Assembly: GCF_002632615.1 (NCBI RefSeq)
Contig: NZ_NITZ01000002.1
Span: 25,182 to 89,181, forward strand
Direction: 5' to 3'
Source of the DNA: Xenorhabdus miraniensis
GTDB lineage: Bacteria; Pseudomonadota; Gammaproteobacteria; Enterobacterales; Enterobacteriaceae
Length of the DNA: 64,000 bases
In this document: positions 37,386 through 48,457 of the stretch, in pieces
How the letters are laid out: each line of letters begins with the position of its first letter
Position numbering within the stretch: the first letter of the stretch is position 1
Translations under genes and position numbers: made by a program
The notes under the pieces: generated by a model
Seen by the model: the letters and a program-made list of their open reading frames with translations, nothing else
Databases searched by the model: none
What the model was told of the DNA's origin: nothing

Positions 37386-38528
37386 TCAAGATCTCTTAAT
37401 CAATTCTGAAGCGGCGATAGCACAACTACGATTTTTGCTGGTACCAGCACGACCAAGCAATTCAAACCAGTCAGTGTCCAGCTCACAGCCACAACTGTCA
37501 GCGGGATGCAGTACGGCAAGATCATTTGTGACGATGCTGTGGGCAGGACAGGAAGTGATATAAGGCGATGCAAATTGCAGAAATCCAGGTTCGCCATAAG
37601 GCTGACGCGACAAATTGACGGTATGGCGCACGTAAGCCCGGGCATAGACCGGGACATGAAAATTATGATGGGAACATTCAACATAAGGCACGGGATGTTC
37701 CACTGAGCCATAACCATCACGACAGCGAATATCAGGGATACCCAGTTGTTCAGTCAGACGTTGATACAGTTTCAGTTTAGGGATGGATTTATCGGCATGA
37801 GTTTTCCAGCCTCCACCGAGAAAAACCAGTGACTCTGGATGCAATTTCAGTGCAGGAAGCCCCATTTTCTCCATTCTTTGCAGGGTAAACCACAGGAAAG
37901 CGGGAAAGCCGAAAATACGTACCGGCAACCCTTCTTCAGCAAATTGTTGGAGTGCGGTAATTGTACCGAAAGGATCAAATTCATTGCCTTGTCCATTGTG
38001 ACGCAAAGCATAATAAGCGCGATTTACGGGGGCATATTTAGCCAAAAACTGATCGGTATAGGCCGTACCCAGCGTAACAGCACCAGCGGGTTCGTAGCTG
38101 AATAGCAGATAGTTGCACGGTTGATCGGGCGTATTCCAGCCATAATAGTCGAAAATACAGTCCACCATATTTTGGGCAGCCGTAATACTTTCAGTATCAT
38201 AGCGCATGCGGCTTTTCTGCCCGGTGGTTCCGGAGGAAGTCAGTTCCAGCGCATCTTGTGCACTATCACTGAGTATCAAATTACGCTTGAAGTAATTGGC
38301 AAATAGCAGCGGCAGGCTTGACCAATCTTCCAGTGCCATTATCGCCTGTTTATCTAAACCATGATCTGCCAGCCATTGCATATAGCCAGGAGTATGCTCG
38401 CAGTGATACAGCGTCAGTTCACGCATGGCGGCATCAAATAATGAATCATATTCGGCACAAGCACGATAAGGGTGTGTGACAGCACACAGTGCTTTGACGT
38501 GAGGTAAATTTTGCATATCGAAACTCAT
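37386..38528 (-). CDS. LuxE-like acyl-protein synthetase/ligase
   Basis: First gene of the operon; 380 residues, LuxE family. It has the adenylation loop ELTSSGTTGQKSRMR (residues 95-109), the LuxE-typical FLGGGWK, and RDGYGSVEHPVPYVEC with conserved Cys/His near residue 280-290. LuxE proteins activate an acid as acyl-AMP and pass it to their own C-terminal cysteine. No luxA, luxB or luxD gene is present, so light production is not the purpose. Promoter elements are expected in the AT-rich region beyond 38530. Confidence 0.85.
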   Translation of the reverse strand: MSFDMQNLPHVKALCAVTHPYRACAEYDSLFDAAMRELTLYHCEHTPGYMQWLADHGLDKQAIMALEDWSSLPLLFANYFKRNLILSDSAQDALELTSSGTTGQKSRMRYDTESITAAQNMVDCIFDYYGWNTPDQPCNYLLFSYEPAGAVTLGTAYTDQFLAKYAPVNRAYYALRHNGQGNEFDPFGTITALQQFAEEGLPVRIFGFPAFLWFTLQRMEKMGLPALKLHPESLVFLGGGWKTHADKSIPKLKLYQRLTEQLGIPDIRCRDGYGSVEHPVPYVECSHHNFHVPVYARAYVRHTVNLSRQPYGEPGFLQFASPYITSCPAHSIVTNDLAVLHPADSCGCELDTDWFELLGRAGTSKNRSCAIAASELIKRS

Positions 38529-39318
38529 TCTTTAGTAACAACTACAGAAGATAATTAGTTAAATTAATTAATTAGTGTGTTCGTGTACTGAATGCAATCA
38601 TTTTTGATAGGCTTTATTCATTACCTAATGTAATGAATAAAAGGAGCTACCTTAATTGATTACTTGAGCTTTGTTGGAAGGTGATACTTTTGGTTTCTGA
38701 CAGAAATTAAGTCTTATTTTGGTAAAATCAACTTATAATCGATATTATTTAGCGTTTATTTGCATTTTTATAGTCAATGTCAGCCCTGTATTTGCTGGGC
38801 GCATTATTCCAAACCATATAGTAACAATCAAATCATTTTGCTAATATTTTTCCTCTTTCTTATGTTTTAGGCAATCATTATTTGATACACACGTTTCATT
38901 ATTTGTTGTTATGTGATGATTGGTTGAAGTTTATTTTTACACGCAAATTGACCTCAATCTGACAGTTGTGCTGCTGTCTTCAAAATCTCCGTAAGTATGG
39001 GAAAAGCTGTCAAAATGAATTGACAGGTTAGGGGGGGTGATACCGTGAATTGCTACGCGGCCGATATCGAAGGGCAGGCAGGTGTCGTTTTATCCTGCGC
39101 TCTGGGTTCTTGTTGCTACCACTGATGTTTCCCGAAGAAGAAACTCAGTCTCTCACCGTCGGTGCATAATGGGTCAGCAAGCAGACAGACAGCGCACTTT
39201 CTCTCGCGGCACAAGATACCATTGCTAAAATTGAGGCTGTTTTGCCTTAGGATTTGCGCGCTGTTGTCTCTGATAATGCTCTATACATTGGTCAATATCT
39301 AGAGCTCGTTGAAGCTCT
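38529..39318. other. Long spacer upstream of the lux-like operon
   Basis: About 790 bases without an intact gene. The part next to 38528 is very AT-rich (ATTAGTTAAATTAATTAATT) and likely contains the operon promoter. The far third is GC-richer and holds a decayed coding fragment, listed separately. Confidence 0.5.
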
Positions 39319-39322
39319 TTAA
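39087..39322 (+). pseudogene. Decayed coding fragment beside yhiN
   Basis: One plus-strand frame reads as protein but carries two internal stops: LLPLMFPEEETQSLTVGA, stop, WVSKQTDSALSLAAQD...IEAVLP, stop, DLRAVVSDNALYIGQYLELV and a final stop at 39320-39322. Composition is coding-like, unlike the AT-rich sequence next to it. The parent gene is not recognised. It is convergent with yhiN and touches its last codon. Confidence 0.35.
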
Positions 39323-40563
39323 ATGATCTTATCTGTAGTTAATGTAGTCGGCTTAACTCTATTATCTCTACACACGGTGATCAAAGCCTGCGCACAAGCC
39401 CACGCTGAACTCCACGCCCATTGGAAGTTATACCCACCGAGCCAGCCGGTTACATCAACCACTTCACCGATAAAGTACAACCCTTTCACTTTATGAGATT
39501 CCATTGTTTTTGAGGACAATTCATTCGTATCCACACCACCAAGAGTGACTTCCGCAGTGCGATAACCTTCTGTACCATTTGGTTGTACCTGCCAGCATTG
39601 CAGGGTCGCGATCAACTCTTTTTTCTGGGCGGAATTAAGTTGTTTCAGAGACAGTTCCGGCAATTGCCCGAAAGACTGTAAACATTCCACCAAACGTTTA
39701 GGCAGGAGCTTAGCCAGTGTGTTTTTCAAACTCTGGTTAGGGTGAGATTCCCGCTCTTGTTCCAGAAAACTCTCTAAATCTGTATCAGGAAGTAAGTTAA
39801 TACTCACATACTCACCGTGTTGCCAATAACTGGAAATCTGCAAAATAGCCGGGCCGGAAAGACCGCGATGGGTGAACAGGATATTTTCCCTGAATACGGT
39901 GCCGTCTTTTGCGGTGACGACAGAAGGAACCGCGACACCAGAAAGTGTTTGCAGTTGTTCCAGTAGAGGTTTATGCAGGGTAAAAGGCACTAATGCCGCA
40001 CGTGTGGGCAGGATATTGAGACCGAATTGTTCTGCGATACGGTAACCGAAAGGTGTGGCGCCCAAACCAGGCATGGATAAACCACCAGACGCAACAACAA
40101 GTGAGTGTGTGCTTACTTCTTTTCCTGAGGCCGTAATAACAAAGCCCCGCTCTTTCTTTTCTACATGGGTGACTTCACTACGCAAGCGAATAGTGACGCC
40201 GCCGAGTTTGCATTCTTTTAAAAGGAGGTCGATAATTTGTTGAGCGGAGTCATCACAGAAAAGCTGGCCCAATGTTTTTTCGTGATAAGGGATACTATAG
40301 CGTTGTACCAGATCAATAAAATCCCACTGTGTGTAGCGAGCAAGTGCTGACTTACAAAAATGCGGGTTGGCAGAAAGATATGCGGCGGGTTCGGTGTACA
40401 TATTGGTAAAATTACAGCGCCCGCCACCGGACATCAAAATTTTGCGCCCCGCTTTTTTGCCATTATCCAGTACCAGAACATTTAATCCGGCTTGCCCTGC
40501 CTGAGCAGCACAAAACAAGCCAGCAGCGCCGGCACCGATAATAACTACATCAAATTTTTCCAT
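39319..40563 (-). CDS. yhiN: YhiN/HI0933-family flavoprotein oxidoreductase
   Basis: A 414-residue NAD(P)/FAD-dependent oxidoreductase of the HI0933 family. It begins with the dinucleotide-binding GAGAAGLFCAAQAG (residues 11-24), has GKKAGRKILMSGGGRCNFTN, the family's clearest signature, and ends with GLYFIGEVVDVTGWLGGYNF, the second FAD contact. The reaction in the cell is unknown. A C-terminal tail of about 15 residues extends beyond the E. coli protein. It is divergent from pitA across about 300 bases, the E. coli arrangement. Confidence 0.92.
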   Translation of the reverse strand: MEKFDVVIIGAGAAGLFCAAQAGQAGLNVLVLDNGKKAGRKILMSGGGRCNFTNMYTEPAAYLSANPHFCKSALARYTQWDFIDLVQRYSIPYHEKTLGQLFCDDSAQQIIDLLLKECKLGGVTIRLRSEVTHVEKKERGFVITASGKEVSTHSLVVASGGLSMPGLGATPFGYRIAEQFGLNILPTRAALVPFTLHKPLLEQLQTLSGVAVPSVVTAKDGTVFRENILFTHRGLSGPAILQISSYWQHGEYVSINLLPDTDLESFLEQERESHPNQSLKNTLAKLLPKRLVECLQSFGQLPELSLKQLNSAQKKELIATLQCWQVQPNGTEGYRTAEVTLGGVDTNELSSKTMESHKVKGLYFIGEVVDVTGWLGGYNFQWAWSSAWACAQALITVCRDNRVKPTTLTTDKII

Positions 40564-40861
40564 TCGCCTGTCTCTTCTGGCCGAGTTAATTATAGGAAAT
40601 CACCGCATTGTGGGGGTTGTATTCACGAACTACGGAGAAAAATACGCATTTAGTTTCACTTTTGGCTGGCAAAAGTTATTTTTCATCAAAAAAATATCAA
40701 AATATTAAAATTAAATAACCATTTGATATACTTGATAAATATGAGGAACTTTATGTTGTTTTATTGTCATTAAATCAAAAAAAGGTCATATTTCTCTTTT
40801 CCCGCTAACGTTTGTCACTGATAATGCGCGCGTTCATGTCCTACTAACTGGCTTAACGTTT

Positions 40862-42352
40862 ATGCTACATCTGTTTACTGGCCTGGAATTTTATACCGGC
40901 CTTATGTTAGTGCTTGCTCTGTTGTTTGTGCTTTTCTATGAAGCCATCAATGGGTTTCATGATACCGCAAACGCAGTAGCAACTGTTATTTATACCCGGG
41001 CGATGCGTTCGCAGCTTGCCGTTGTCATGGCAGGGGTTTTTAACTTTTTGGGTGTTCTCCTTGGTGGATTAAGTGTCGCTTATGCGATTGTGCATCTGCT
41101 GCCTACGGATCTTCTGCTAAATGTCAGCTCGGCTCACGGTTTGGCTATGGTTTTCTCCATGCTGCTGGCAGCGATTATCTGGAATTTAGGTACGTGGTAC
41201 TTCGGTATTCCAGCATCCAGTTCCCATACGTTGATTGGCTCTATTATCGGCATCGGCTTGACCAATGCGATAGTGACCAGTTCTTCGGTAGTGGATGCGC
41301 TGAATATTCCGAAGATGATACAGATTTTTATGTCCTTGATCCTGTCTCCTCTGATTGGTCTGGTCATTGCCGGAGCGATGGTGTTTTTGTTGCGCCGCTA
41401 TTGGAGCGGTACGAAAAAACGTCGCCGTATCCATATGACGCCTGCCGAGCGTGAAAAACAGGATGGTAAACGCAAACCGCCATTCTGGACACGTACTGCC
41501 CTGATTCTTTCTGCTGTTGGTGTGAGCTTCTCCCACGGAGCCAATGACGGCCAGAAAGGTATTGGTTTGATCATGCTGGTTCTGATTGGCGTTGCGCCTG
41601 CGGGCTTCGTCGTCAATATGAACTCAACCAGTTATGATATTGCCCGTACTCATGATGCTGTTGTCCATTTGCAGCAATATTATGAGCATCACGGCCCGGC
41701 ACTGGCTCATGCGATTGAGTTGACTCCAGCTATCGCTTCTGTGGAAGACCAATTGGATATGGAATTCCATTGTGATAACTCACGCGCTCTGGTGATTTTG
41801 GACAAGGCTGAAAATATGCTAGGGAATATCCAGAGTTTCAGCGAGTTGACGCCGGATCAACGTAACAGTATGCGTCGTATGCTGATGTGTATCACTGATA
41901 CCGCCAGCTCCGTGGCTAAGTTGCCGGAAACCAGTATTGAAGATGCCCGTTTCCTGAATAAGCTGCGCAAAGATTTGCTGAATACCGTGGAATATGCACC
42001 GTTGTGGATCATCGTTGCTGTGGCGCTCGCTCTGTCTTTGGGCACCATGGTAGGGTGGAAGCGTGTTGCTGTGACCATTGGTGAGAAGATTGGCAAAAAA
42101 GGCATGACTTATGCCCAGGGCGTTTCTGCTCAAGTTACCGCCGCAGTTTCTATTGGTGTTGCAAGCTATACGGGAATGCCAGTATCTACGACACAGGTAC
42201 TTTCTTCTGCGGTAGCGGGGACAATGCTGGTTGATGGTGGTGGTGTCCAAAGCAAGACCATCAAAAATATCATGCTGGCGTGGGTTCTGACTCTGCCTAT
42301 TTCAATTGGATTGTCAGGTATTCTGTATTGGATTGCCTTGAAACTGATCTAA
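40862..42352 (+). CDS. pitA: Low-affinity inorganic phosphate transporter PitA
   Basis: Inner-membrane symporter moving metal-phosphate complexes with protons. The 496-residue protein shows both halves of the PiT repeat: [18 protein letters not shown] near residue 31 and [13 protein letters not shown] near residue 226, with about ten membrane helices and a cytoplasmic loop (about 280-375) between the halves. Length is nearly identical to E. coli PitA. A perfect terminator follows, so it is a single-gene unit. Confidence 0.95.
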   Translation: MLHLFTGLEFYTGLMLVLALLFVLFYEAINGFHDTANAVATVIYTRAMRSQLAVVMAGVFNFLGVLLGGLSVAYAIVHLLPTDLLLNVSSAHGLAMVFSMLLAAIIWNLGTWYFGIPASSSHTLIGSIIGIGLTNAIVTSSSVVDALNIPKMIQIFMSLILSPLIGLVIAGAMVFLLRRYWSGTKKRRRIHMTPAEREKQDGKRKPPFWTRTALILSAVGVSFSHGANDGQKGIGLIMLVLIGVAPAGFVVNMNSTSYDIARTHDAVVHLQQYYEHHGPALAHAIELTPAIASVEDQLDMEFHCDNSRALVILDKAENMLGNIQSFSELTPDQRNSMRRMLMCITDTASSVAKLPETSIEDARFLNKLRKDLLNTVEYAPLWIIVAVALALSLGTMVGWKRVAVTIGEKIGKKGMTYAQGVSAQVTAAVSIGVASYTGMPVSTTQVLSSAVAGTMLVDGGGVQSKTIKNIMLAWVLTLPISIGLSGILYWIALKLI

Positions 42353-42364
42353 TGACATCTTAGA

Positions 42365-42406
42365 AAAAAGGGTTGGCTTACTAACACAGTAGCCAACCCT
42401 TTTTTA
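42365..42406 (+). terminator. pitA terminator (bidirectional)
   Basis: AAAAAGGGTTGGCT and AGCCAACCCTTTTT flank a partly paired 12-base centre; T-run on the plus side and A-run on the other, so it can also end uspB transcription. Confidence 0.9.
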
Positions 42407-42448
42407 TTTCTGACTTTTTTCTGTTCACGTTAGTTTCTCAAATCCCAT

Positions 42449-42778
42449 TCAAACAACGATTATTATCAGGCATAGCACACCAGCCCCAAGCAACACTTCC
42501 GTCAATATAAATTGCTTTCTCAGCCTTTCGCATAACAAGATGACATCGGGATCGTGATGGTTGATATAACTTTGCGAATTGATATAACGCACGAGCCGAA
42601 ACTGTTTGCTGAATTGACTATTGGTTGTAAAAAAACCGTTGCCATCAACCGACTGATACAGCATGGGATCTGACTCGCGCAAGATTGACAATAGTGCACG
42701 GAGCGAAGAAAAGTAGCGAATCATGTTAATAATGCAGATAAGGCAAACTGCCCAAAAGAGTGCAATAGCATTGAACAT
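42449..42778 (-). CDS. uspB: Universal stress protein B
   Basis: A 109-residue inner-membrane protein with one helix at each end (residues 4-20 and 92-109) and a polar middle containing [13 protein letters not shown] and [10 protein letters not shown]. coli UspB is RpoS-dependent and needed for ethanol resistance in stationary phase. It is divergent from uspA, as expected, and convergent with pitA. Confidence 0.93.
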   Translation of the reverse strand: MFNAIALFWAVCLICIINMIRYFSSLRALLSILRESDPMLYQSVDGNGFFTTNSQFSKQFRLVRYINSQSYINHHDPDVILLCERLRKQFILTEVLLGAGVLCLIIIVV

Positions 42779-43061
42779 ACTTCCTCCTACTTATAGCGGC
42801 AACAAATGCTGCCAGAAAGAAGAAATCAACCGAAAAGATTCTAATGTGAATAATAACTATATTAAATTTTAGAAGAAAATACAGTGCCCTGTGTATTGAA
42901 GAAAGAATGAAATGGGGGGCTTTATTTAAGGAAGAAAGAAAAACAATAAGTTGTGATCAAAACAACACTCAAAAGGTACATTGAACAGTTATAGTATAAA
43001 CATCAAATCACAGCATTTAGTGCTGCCAATCCATTTAATCGACGTTATGGAAGGAGCTCTT

Positions 43062-43493
43062 ATGGCTTACAAACATATTCTTGTTGCGGTTGATCTATCA
43101 CCAGAAAGTCAGATTTTGGTGGAGAAAGCTGTGTCAATGGCAAAACCGTACAATGCCAAAGTTTCCCTGATCCATGTTGATGTAAACTACTCCGATCTTT
43201 ATACCGGCCTGATTGACGTTAATCTTGGCGATATGCAAGAACGTATCGCGGATGAAACCCGTAAGTCCCTGAAAGAGCTGTCTGCCAGCGCAGGTTACCC
43301 TGTTCAGGAAACGCTGAGTGGCAGTGGTGATTTAGGCCAGGTCCTTGTTGATGCCATCAAACAATACGATATGGATCTCGTTGTATGTGGTCATCATCAG
43401 GATTTTTGGAGCAAGTTGATGTCTTCAGCTCGTCAGCTTATTAACACCGTTCATGTTGATATGTTGATCGTGCCTTTGCGTGACGAAGAATAA
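43062..43493 (+). CDS. uspA: Universal stress protein A
   Basis: Cytoplasmic stress protein induced on growth arrest. The 143-residue product is nearly the E. coli sequence: [27 protein letters not shown] and [13 protein letters not shown]. Started at 43062 with AAGGAG upstream; the frame extends to 42981 but that extension is not family sequence. It lacks the ATP-binding GxxG-x9-GS loop of some Usp classes, as E. coli UspA does. Divergent from uspB, with its own terminator. Confidence 0.96.
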   Translation: MAYKHILVAVDLSPESQILVEKAVSMAKPYNAKVSLIHVDVNYSDLYTGLIDVNLGDMQERIADETRKSLKELSASAGYPVQETLSGSGDLGQVLVDAIKQYDMDLVVCGHHQDFWSKLMSSARQLINTVHVDMLIVPLRDEE

Positions 43494-43518
43494 TCTTCGG
43501 TTGAAATTTTATTCTATA

Positions 43519-43548
43519 AAATCGCCTGCTTATGCAGGCGATTTTTTT
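43519..43548 (+). terminator. uspA terminator
   Basis: AAATCGCCTGC-TTAT-GCAGGCGATTT followed by more T; starts about 26 bases after the stop. Confidence 0.93.
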
Positions 43549-43752
43549 GCCCTTAGAAAGGATAATGAAACTGCTTTAGAAATTGTCAAAGCTATTTTTA
43601 AGGAAATTAATAAAAAATAGTTGTTGAAATGTAAGCATAAAACGGTGCTATATTCAGAAAGCAAACCGTAATTACCTCACATTTTCGACAAAAAAATAAT
43701 ATGGAAAATGGCTGGGGGTCATCACTTCTGAATGACAAAAAGGAAGCCCTAA

Positions 43753-45096
43753 ATGAATGTTGCATCATCTTTAGTCACATTTCTCGATTCGGTTCAGTCC
43801 CGTAATCAGCATCAACCAGAATACCTACAGGCAGTACGAGAAGTGTTGACCTCTCTCTGGCCTTTTCTTCAACAAAACCCGCAATATTGTGAGCAAGGAT
43901 TATTGGAACGTCTGGTCGAGCCGGAAAGGGTTATCCAATTCCGCGTCTGCTGGGTGGATGATCAAGGAAAAGTACAGGTTAACCGTGCATGGCGGGTTCA
44001 GTTTAGTTCTGCCATTGGGCCATTTAAAGGCGGGATGCGTTTTCATCCTTCGGTTAACCTTTCTATCCTGAAATTTTTGGGCTTTGAACAGACATTGAAG
44101 AATGCGCTGACAACGTTACCAATGGGAGGCGGAAAAGGGGGTTCTGATTTTGATCCCAAAGGGAAAAGTCACGGTGAAGTCATGCGATTCTGTCAGGCAT
44201 TAATGACAGAACTTTATCGCCACTTGGGGCCGGATACCGATGTACCCGCCGGAGATATCGGTGTGGGGAGCCGTGAAGTTGGCTTTATGGCTGGCATGAT
44301 GAAAAAATTGTCCAACAATACGGCATGTGTTTTCACGGGCAAGGACCTCTCATTTGGTGGAAGCCTGATCCGCCCTGAAGCCACGGGCTATGGCCTGGTT
44401 TATTTCACCCATGAGATGTTAAAACGCCACGGCATGGGATTGGAAGGCATGCGGGTATCCGTATCCGGTGCAGGAAACGTTGCACAATATACCATCGAAA
44501 AATGTATGGAACTGGGTGCAAAAGTGGTTACGGCTTCCGATTCAGGCGGCACCGTATTGGATGAAGAGGGTTTTACACCGGAAAAACTGGCCCATCTTGA
44601 AGAGATCAAAAATCAGCGTTACGGCCGTATAGAGGAGTATGCCAAAGAGCGCGGATTAACTTTCCTCAAGGGCCAGGATCCGTGGGCAATTCCAGTAGAT
44701 ATTGCCCTGCCTTGTGCGACTCAGAATGAATTAGATTCAGACGCGGCAAAAGTGCTGATTAAAAATGGGGTAAAAGTAGTTGCGGAAGGGGCAAATATGC
44801 CGGCAACCATCGCGGCTACGGATGCTTTCCTTGAAGCCGGCGTTTTGTTTGCGCCGGGCAAAGCCGCCAATGCGGGTGGCGTAGCGACTTCCGGCCTTGA
44901 GATGGCCCAGAACGCGGTGCGTCTGAGTTGGAAAGCGGAAAAAGTAGATATTCGCTTACATCACATCATGCTTGATATCCATCATGCCTGTGTCGAATAT
45001 GGAGGAGAAGGCAAGCAGACTAACTATGTACAAGGCGCAAATATTGCGGGTTTTGTTAAAGTTGCAGATGCCATGTTAGCGCAGGGGATCGTGTAG
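43753..45096 (+). CDS. gdhA: NADP-specific glutamate dehydrogenase
   Basis: Assimilatory enzyme making glutamate from 2-oxoglutarate, ammonia and NADPH. The 447-residue chain has the catalytic-lysine motif LPMGGGKGGSDFDPKG (about residue 122), GDIGVGSREVGFM, the Rossmann motif SGAGNVAQYT and the C-terminal GANIAGFVKVADAM. AAGGAAG precedes the ATG. Length and sequence match the hexameric enterobacterial enzyme. Confidence 0.96.
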   Translation: MNVASSLVTFLDSVQSRNQHQPEYLQAVREVLTSLWPFLQQNPQYCEQGLLERLVEPERVIQFRVCWVDDQGKVQVNRAWRVQFSSAIGPFKGGMRFHPSVNLSILKFLGFEQTLKNALTTLPMGGGKGGSDFDPKGKSHGEVMRFCQALMTELYRHLGPDTDVPAGDIGVGSREVGFMAGMMKKLSNNTACVFTGKDLSFGGSLIRPEATGYGLVYFTHEMLKRHGMGLEGMRVSVSGAGNVAQYTIEKCMELGAKVVTASDSGGTVLDEEGFTPEKLAHLEEIKNQRYGRIEEYAKERGLTFLKGQDPWAIPVDIALPCATQNELDSDAAKVLIKNGVKVVAEGANMPATIAATDAFLEAGVLFAPGKAANAGGVATSGLEMAQNAVRLSWKAEKVDIRLHHIMLDIHHACVEYGGEGKQTNYVQGANIAGFVKVADAMLAQGIV

Positions 45097-45136
45097 TGGC
45101 TTGGTTTGGCATATGATCGGTAGCTAATTTACGGAT

Positions 45137-45166
45137 AATCCCCATGGAAATATGGGGATTGTTTTT
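45137..45166 (+). terminator. gdhA terminator
   Basis: AATCCCCAT-GGAAAT-ATGGGGATT then GTTTTT, about 40 bases after the stop; convergent rsmJ ends 18 bases further on. Confidence 0.88.
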
Positions 45167-45183
45167 GGGCGGTGAGATCTTGA

Positions 45184-45945
45184 TTAACAGGGATAAATAT
45201 CAAAACGGTGATTTTTCGTGGTAATCGCGGCAGAGGCTTTAACACCTGCCAGCGGTTCGGCATAATCCGGCCGTTTCACGACAACCCGACGTTTCGCCAG
45301 TGCCCGTGCAGGTGCCAGTAAACTGTCAGCATCCTCATCCGCCCCGACCAGAGACTGGAAAACGCGCATCTCTTTTTTAACCAGAGCGCTTTTTTGTTTG
45401 TGCGGATACATCGGGTCGAGATAAACCACATCGGGTGGTGGTGTAATATCCGTCAATGCGGTAATGCTTGAGGCATGAATCAGCGTCATACGCTCTTTCA
45501 GCCAGCCACCGATCTCTTCATCCTGATAGCCGCGCTGTAGACCATCATCCAGTAATGCTGCTACCACCGGGTGGCGTTCCAACATTCTGACATGACAGCC
45601 GATGGAAGCCAGCACAAAGGCATCGCGGCCCAAACCTGCGGTCGCATCCACAACCGAAGGTAAATAATCTTTCTTGATGCCGACGGCCTTAGCGACTGCT
45701 TCGCCGCGACCGCCCCCAAAACGGCGACGGTGAGCCATCGTTCCGGCAACAAAATCAACATAAATTCCGCCCAGCTTGGGTTCATCACGCTTGCGTAACT
45801 CCAGCCGTTCGGGGGTCAGTACCAGAGCCATGACTGAATCTTCATCATGAACCAGATTCCAGCGTTCAGCCAATAGCGATAAGGCGCTGTGATCAGCGCC
45901 TTCTTCACAAATCAAACAAATCTTCACAAGTTTCTTATCCAGCAA
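45184..45945 (-). CDS. rsmJ: 16S rRNA (guanine1516-N2)-methyltransferase RsmJ
   Basis: AdoMet-dependent methylation of G1516 in 16S rRNA. It has [16 protein letters not shown], the AdoMet motif [15 protein letters not shown] and the catalytic YLDPMYP, all RsmJ signatures. The 253-residue length fits. The gene start lies inside the end of prlC (11-base overlap), so the pair is cotranscribed, as in E. coli. Confidence 0.95.
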   Translation of the reverse strand: MLDKKLVKICLICEEGADHSALSLLAERWNLVHDEDSVMALVLTPERLELRKRDEPKLGGIYVDFVAGTMAHRRRFGGGRGEAVAKAVGIKKDYLPSVVDATAGLGRDAFVLASIGCHVRMLERHPVVAALLDDGLQRGYQDEEIGGWLKERMTLIHASSITALTDITPPPDVVYLDPMYPHKQKSALVKKEMRVFQSLVGADEDADSLLAPARALAKRRVVVKRPDYAEPLAGVKASAAITTKNHRFDIYPC

Positions 45946-47977
45946 TGCCGTAGCTTTTCAGCATAGCATCCAGTTTTGGTTCGCGACCACGGAAACGTAC
46001 AAACAGCGTCATTGGGTCTTCTGAGCCGCCACGAGCCAGGATATTATCGAGGAATGACTGACCTGTTGTGCGATTAAAAATTCCCTCTTCAGAGAAGCGG
46101 GAATACGCATCTGCTGCCAGAACATCCGCCCACAGATAGCTGTAATAGCCCGCTGCATAACCGCCATTAAAGATATGGTTGAAGGAGTTCGGGAAGCGTC
46201 CCCAATCTGGTGATGGGACAACAGACACCTGTTTTTTCACCGACTTCAGCGTTTCCAGAATTTGCGCCCCTTTAGCTGGATCATATTCCACATGCAGGCG
46301 GAAATCGAACAGACCAAACTCAAGTTGACGCAGAATCTTCATCGCGGCCTGATAGTTTTTGGCTGCCAGCATATTATCCAGCATCTCCTGCGGCAGTGGT
46401 TCCTTCGTTTCATAGTGACCGGAAATAAACGCCAGCGCTTCTGGCTCCCAACACCAGTTTTCCATAAACTGGCTCGGACACTCTACCGCATCCCAAGGCA
46501 CACCGTTGATACCTGCCACATCCAGCGCTTCAATTTGGGTCAGCATGTGATGCAGGCCGTGACCAAACTCATGGAACAGTGTTGTGACTTCACTGTGCGT
46601 GAACAGGGCTGGTTGATCCCCGACAGGTTTGTTGAAGTTACACGTCAGATAAGTCACAGGATCTTGCAGCACACCAGAAGCATGACGCATTCTGCCGACA
46701 TAACTGTCCATCCATGCGCCGCCACGTTTATTCTCGCGGGCGTAGAGATCCAGATAGAAACTGCCGCGCAATACTTGCTTATCATCATACAACTCAAAGA
46801 AGCGAACATCGGGATGCCATGTATCCACATCGTGGCGTTCTTTGGCAGTGATACCATAAATGCGGTGGACGACTTCAAACAGCCCTTCCAGCACACGTTG
46901 TTCAGGGAAATAAGGACGTAATTGCTCATCATCAATCGAGAAGTCATGTTGTTTTTGCTTCTCGCTATAATATGCCAGATCCCATGCTTCCAGCTCATCA
47001 ACCCAGTAGTGAGATTCAGCGAAATCCGCCAGCGCTTCCAACTCTTCCTCACCTTGCCTGTGGGCGCGTTTGGTCAGGTCGTTCAGGAAATCGAGTACTT
47101 GCTGAGGTGTTTTAGCCATTTTGGTGGCAAGGGAATTTTCAGCATAGTTCTTGAAACCCAGCAACTGAGCGAGTTCATGGCGCAATGCGAGGATTTCGGC
47201 CATGACTTCATTATTATCCCACTTCCCGGCATTTGGCCCTTGATCGGAAGCACGGGTTGTATAGGCGAAATACATCTCTTCGCGCAGTTCACTATCATCA
47301 ACATAGGTCATGACAGGCAGATAACTTGGCATATTCAGCGTCAGCAGCCATCCTTCCTGCCCTTTGGCTTCGGCAGCGGCTTTAGCGGCGGCTTTGGCAC
47401 TTTCAGGCATACCTTCCAGGTCACACTCATCGGTAATCAGCTTAGTCCATCCCATTGTGGCATCCAGCACATTATTGCCGAACTTCGCGCCAAGCTCAGA
47501 TAAACGGGCAGTAATTTCACCGTAACGTTTCTGCTGCTCTTCTGGCAGGCCAATACCGGTCAACTCAAAATCACGCAGGGCATCTTCAACTATCTTACGC
47601 TGTGGCTGGGGAAGATTTTTGAAAGCTTCACTTGCTTTCAGTGACTTATAGGCTTGATAAAGACCTTTGTGTTGCCCCAGCCAAGTATCGAATTCAGAAA
47701 GCAGAGACAGGCTTTGCTCATAGACTTCGCGCAGCTCTGGGCTGTTCTTGACGGCATTTAAATGACCGACAGGCGACCATACACGGGCAAGTTTATCCTT
47801 CTCTTCAGAAATTGGCTGGCACAGATTATCCCAAGTAAAAGCGGAATTTTCTGACAAAATCTTCTCAATTACTTGACGGTAGTTGGCTAACGTCTCTTTC
47901 ACAGCAGGCACGACATGTTTTGGTTCAATTGCAGAGAACTTAGGCAATGCAGAAGGTGTCAGTAACGGATTAGTCAT
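45935..47977 (-). CDS. prlC: Oligopeptidase A
   Basis: Cytoplasmic zinc metallopeptidase (M3) that degrades small peptides including cleaved signal peptides. The zinc site [10 protein letters not shown] (near residue 467) and downstream [10 protein letters not shown] supply the ligands. The start at 47977 ([12 protein letters not shown]) matches E. coli OpdA and gives 680 residues; the frame back to 48040 adds 21 residues without family match. Cotranscribed with rsmJ. Confidence 0.95.
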   Translation of the reverse strand: MTNPLLTPSALPKFSAIEPKHVVPAVKETLANYRQVIEKILSENSAFTWDNLCQPISEEKDKLARVWSPVGHLNAVKNSPELREVYEQSLSLLSEFDTWLGQHKGLYQAYKSLKASEAFKNLPQPQRKIVEDALRDFELTGIGLPEEQQKRYGEITARLSELGAKFGNNVLDATMGWTKLITDECDLEGMPESAKAAAKAAAEAKGQEGWLLTLNMPSYLPVMTYVDDSELREEMYFAYTTRASDQGPNAGKWDNNEVMAEILALRHELAQLLGFKNYAENSLATKMAKTPQQVLDFLNDLTKRAHRQGEEELEALADFAESHYWVDELEAWDLAYYSEKQKQHDFSIDDEQLRPYFPEQRVLEGLFEVVHRIYGITAKERHDVDTWHPDVRFFELYDDKQVLRGSFYLDLYARENKRGGAWMDSYVGRMRHASGVLQDPVTYLTCNFNKPVGDQPALFTHSEVTTLFHEFGHGLHHMLTQIEALDVAGINGVPWDAVECPSQFMENWCWEPEALAFISGHYETKEPLPQEMLDNMLAAKNYQAAMKILRQLEFGLFDFRLHVEYDPAKGAQILETLKSVKKQVSVVPSPDWGRFPNSFNHIFNGGYAAGYYSYLWADVLAADAYSRFSEEGIFNRTTGQSFLDNILARGGSEDPMTLFVRFRGREPKLDAMLKSYGIAG

Positions 47978-48220
47978 AATGAGCGCCTTATATGTGTAGT
48001 TAGAGTTAGGGTATACGCTGAAACCAGCCTTATATCCCAATGGGTCGTTGACGATAGATGGGGATAAGATACCGTGAGTTCAATGCTAATGCCGCACTTT
48101 TATGCGAATAATCCGGCTCTTTTTATGTCAGATATCTGTGAAGTCTCTGCGAAACGACGGAGACATTTAGATATTAAGATAGACGCGCTATAATCCCGGC
48201 TCTTCATCAGATTATTTAAT

Positions 48221-48315
48221 GGAAGATCATCGTCCCCGGTGGGGCGGCTGGACTTCAAATCCAGATGGGGCCGCCAGCGGCTCTTGGCAGGTTCAACTCC
48301 TGTGATCTTCCGCCA
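48221..48315 (+). tRNA. selC: tRNA-Sec (selenocysteine), anticodon UCA
   Basis: A 95-base gene from GGAAGATC to GATCTTCCGCCA, so an eight-base acceptor stem and encoded CCA. The anticodon arm reads CTGGACTTCAAATCCAG with TCA in the loop, and the long variable arm and GTTCAACTCCTG T arm are as in E. coli selC. It is a common insertion site for genomic islands; the sequence beyond it turns accessory within about 900 bases. No second copy of its 3' end was found in the window. Confidence 0.97.
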
Positions 48316-48457
48316 ATCATCATCATTCGGATAAGTTCACAAAGCTGACGGCTGAATGGTTGCCTATTGTGAAGAAATCATGAGGACATTTAAGCAAGAT
48401 GTTTTCCCTTGATCTGGTATCAACTGATGATTCGGTTTTATGTGAGGAGTAAAAAAC

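Noticed and set aside
34949..38528. Bioluminescence (lux) operon
   Set aside because: LuxE- and LuxC-like domains are present but there are no luciferase subunits or LuxD, and the extra ligase and acetyltransferase do not belong to lux.
46262..47503. Plus-strand frames of about 200 codons antisense to prlC
   Set aside because: They mirror the codon pattern of prlC and have no ribosome sites or recognisable domains.
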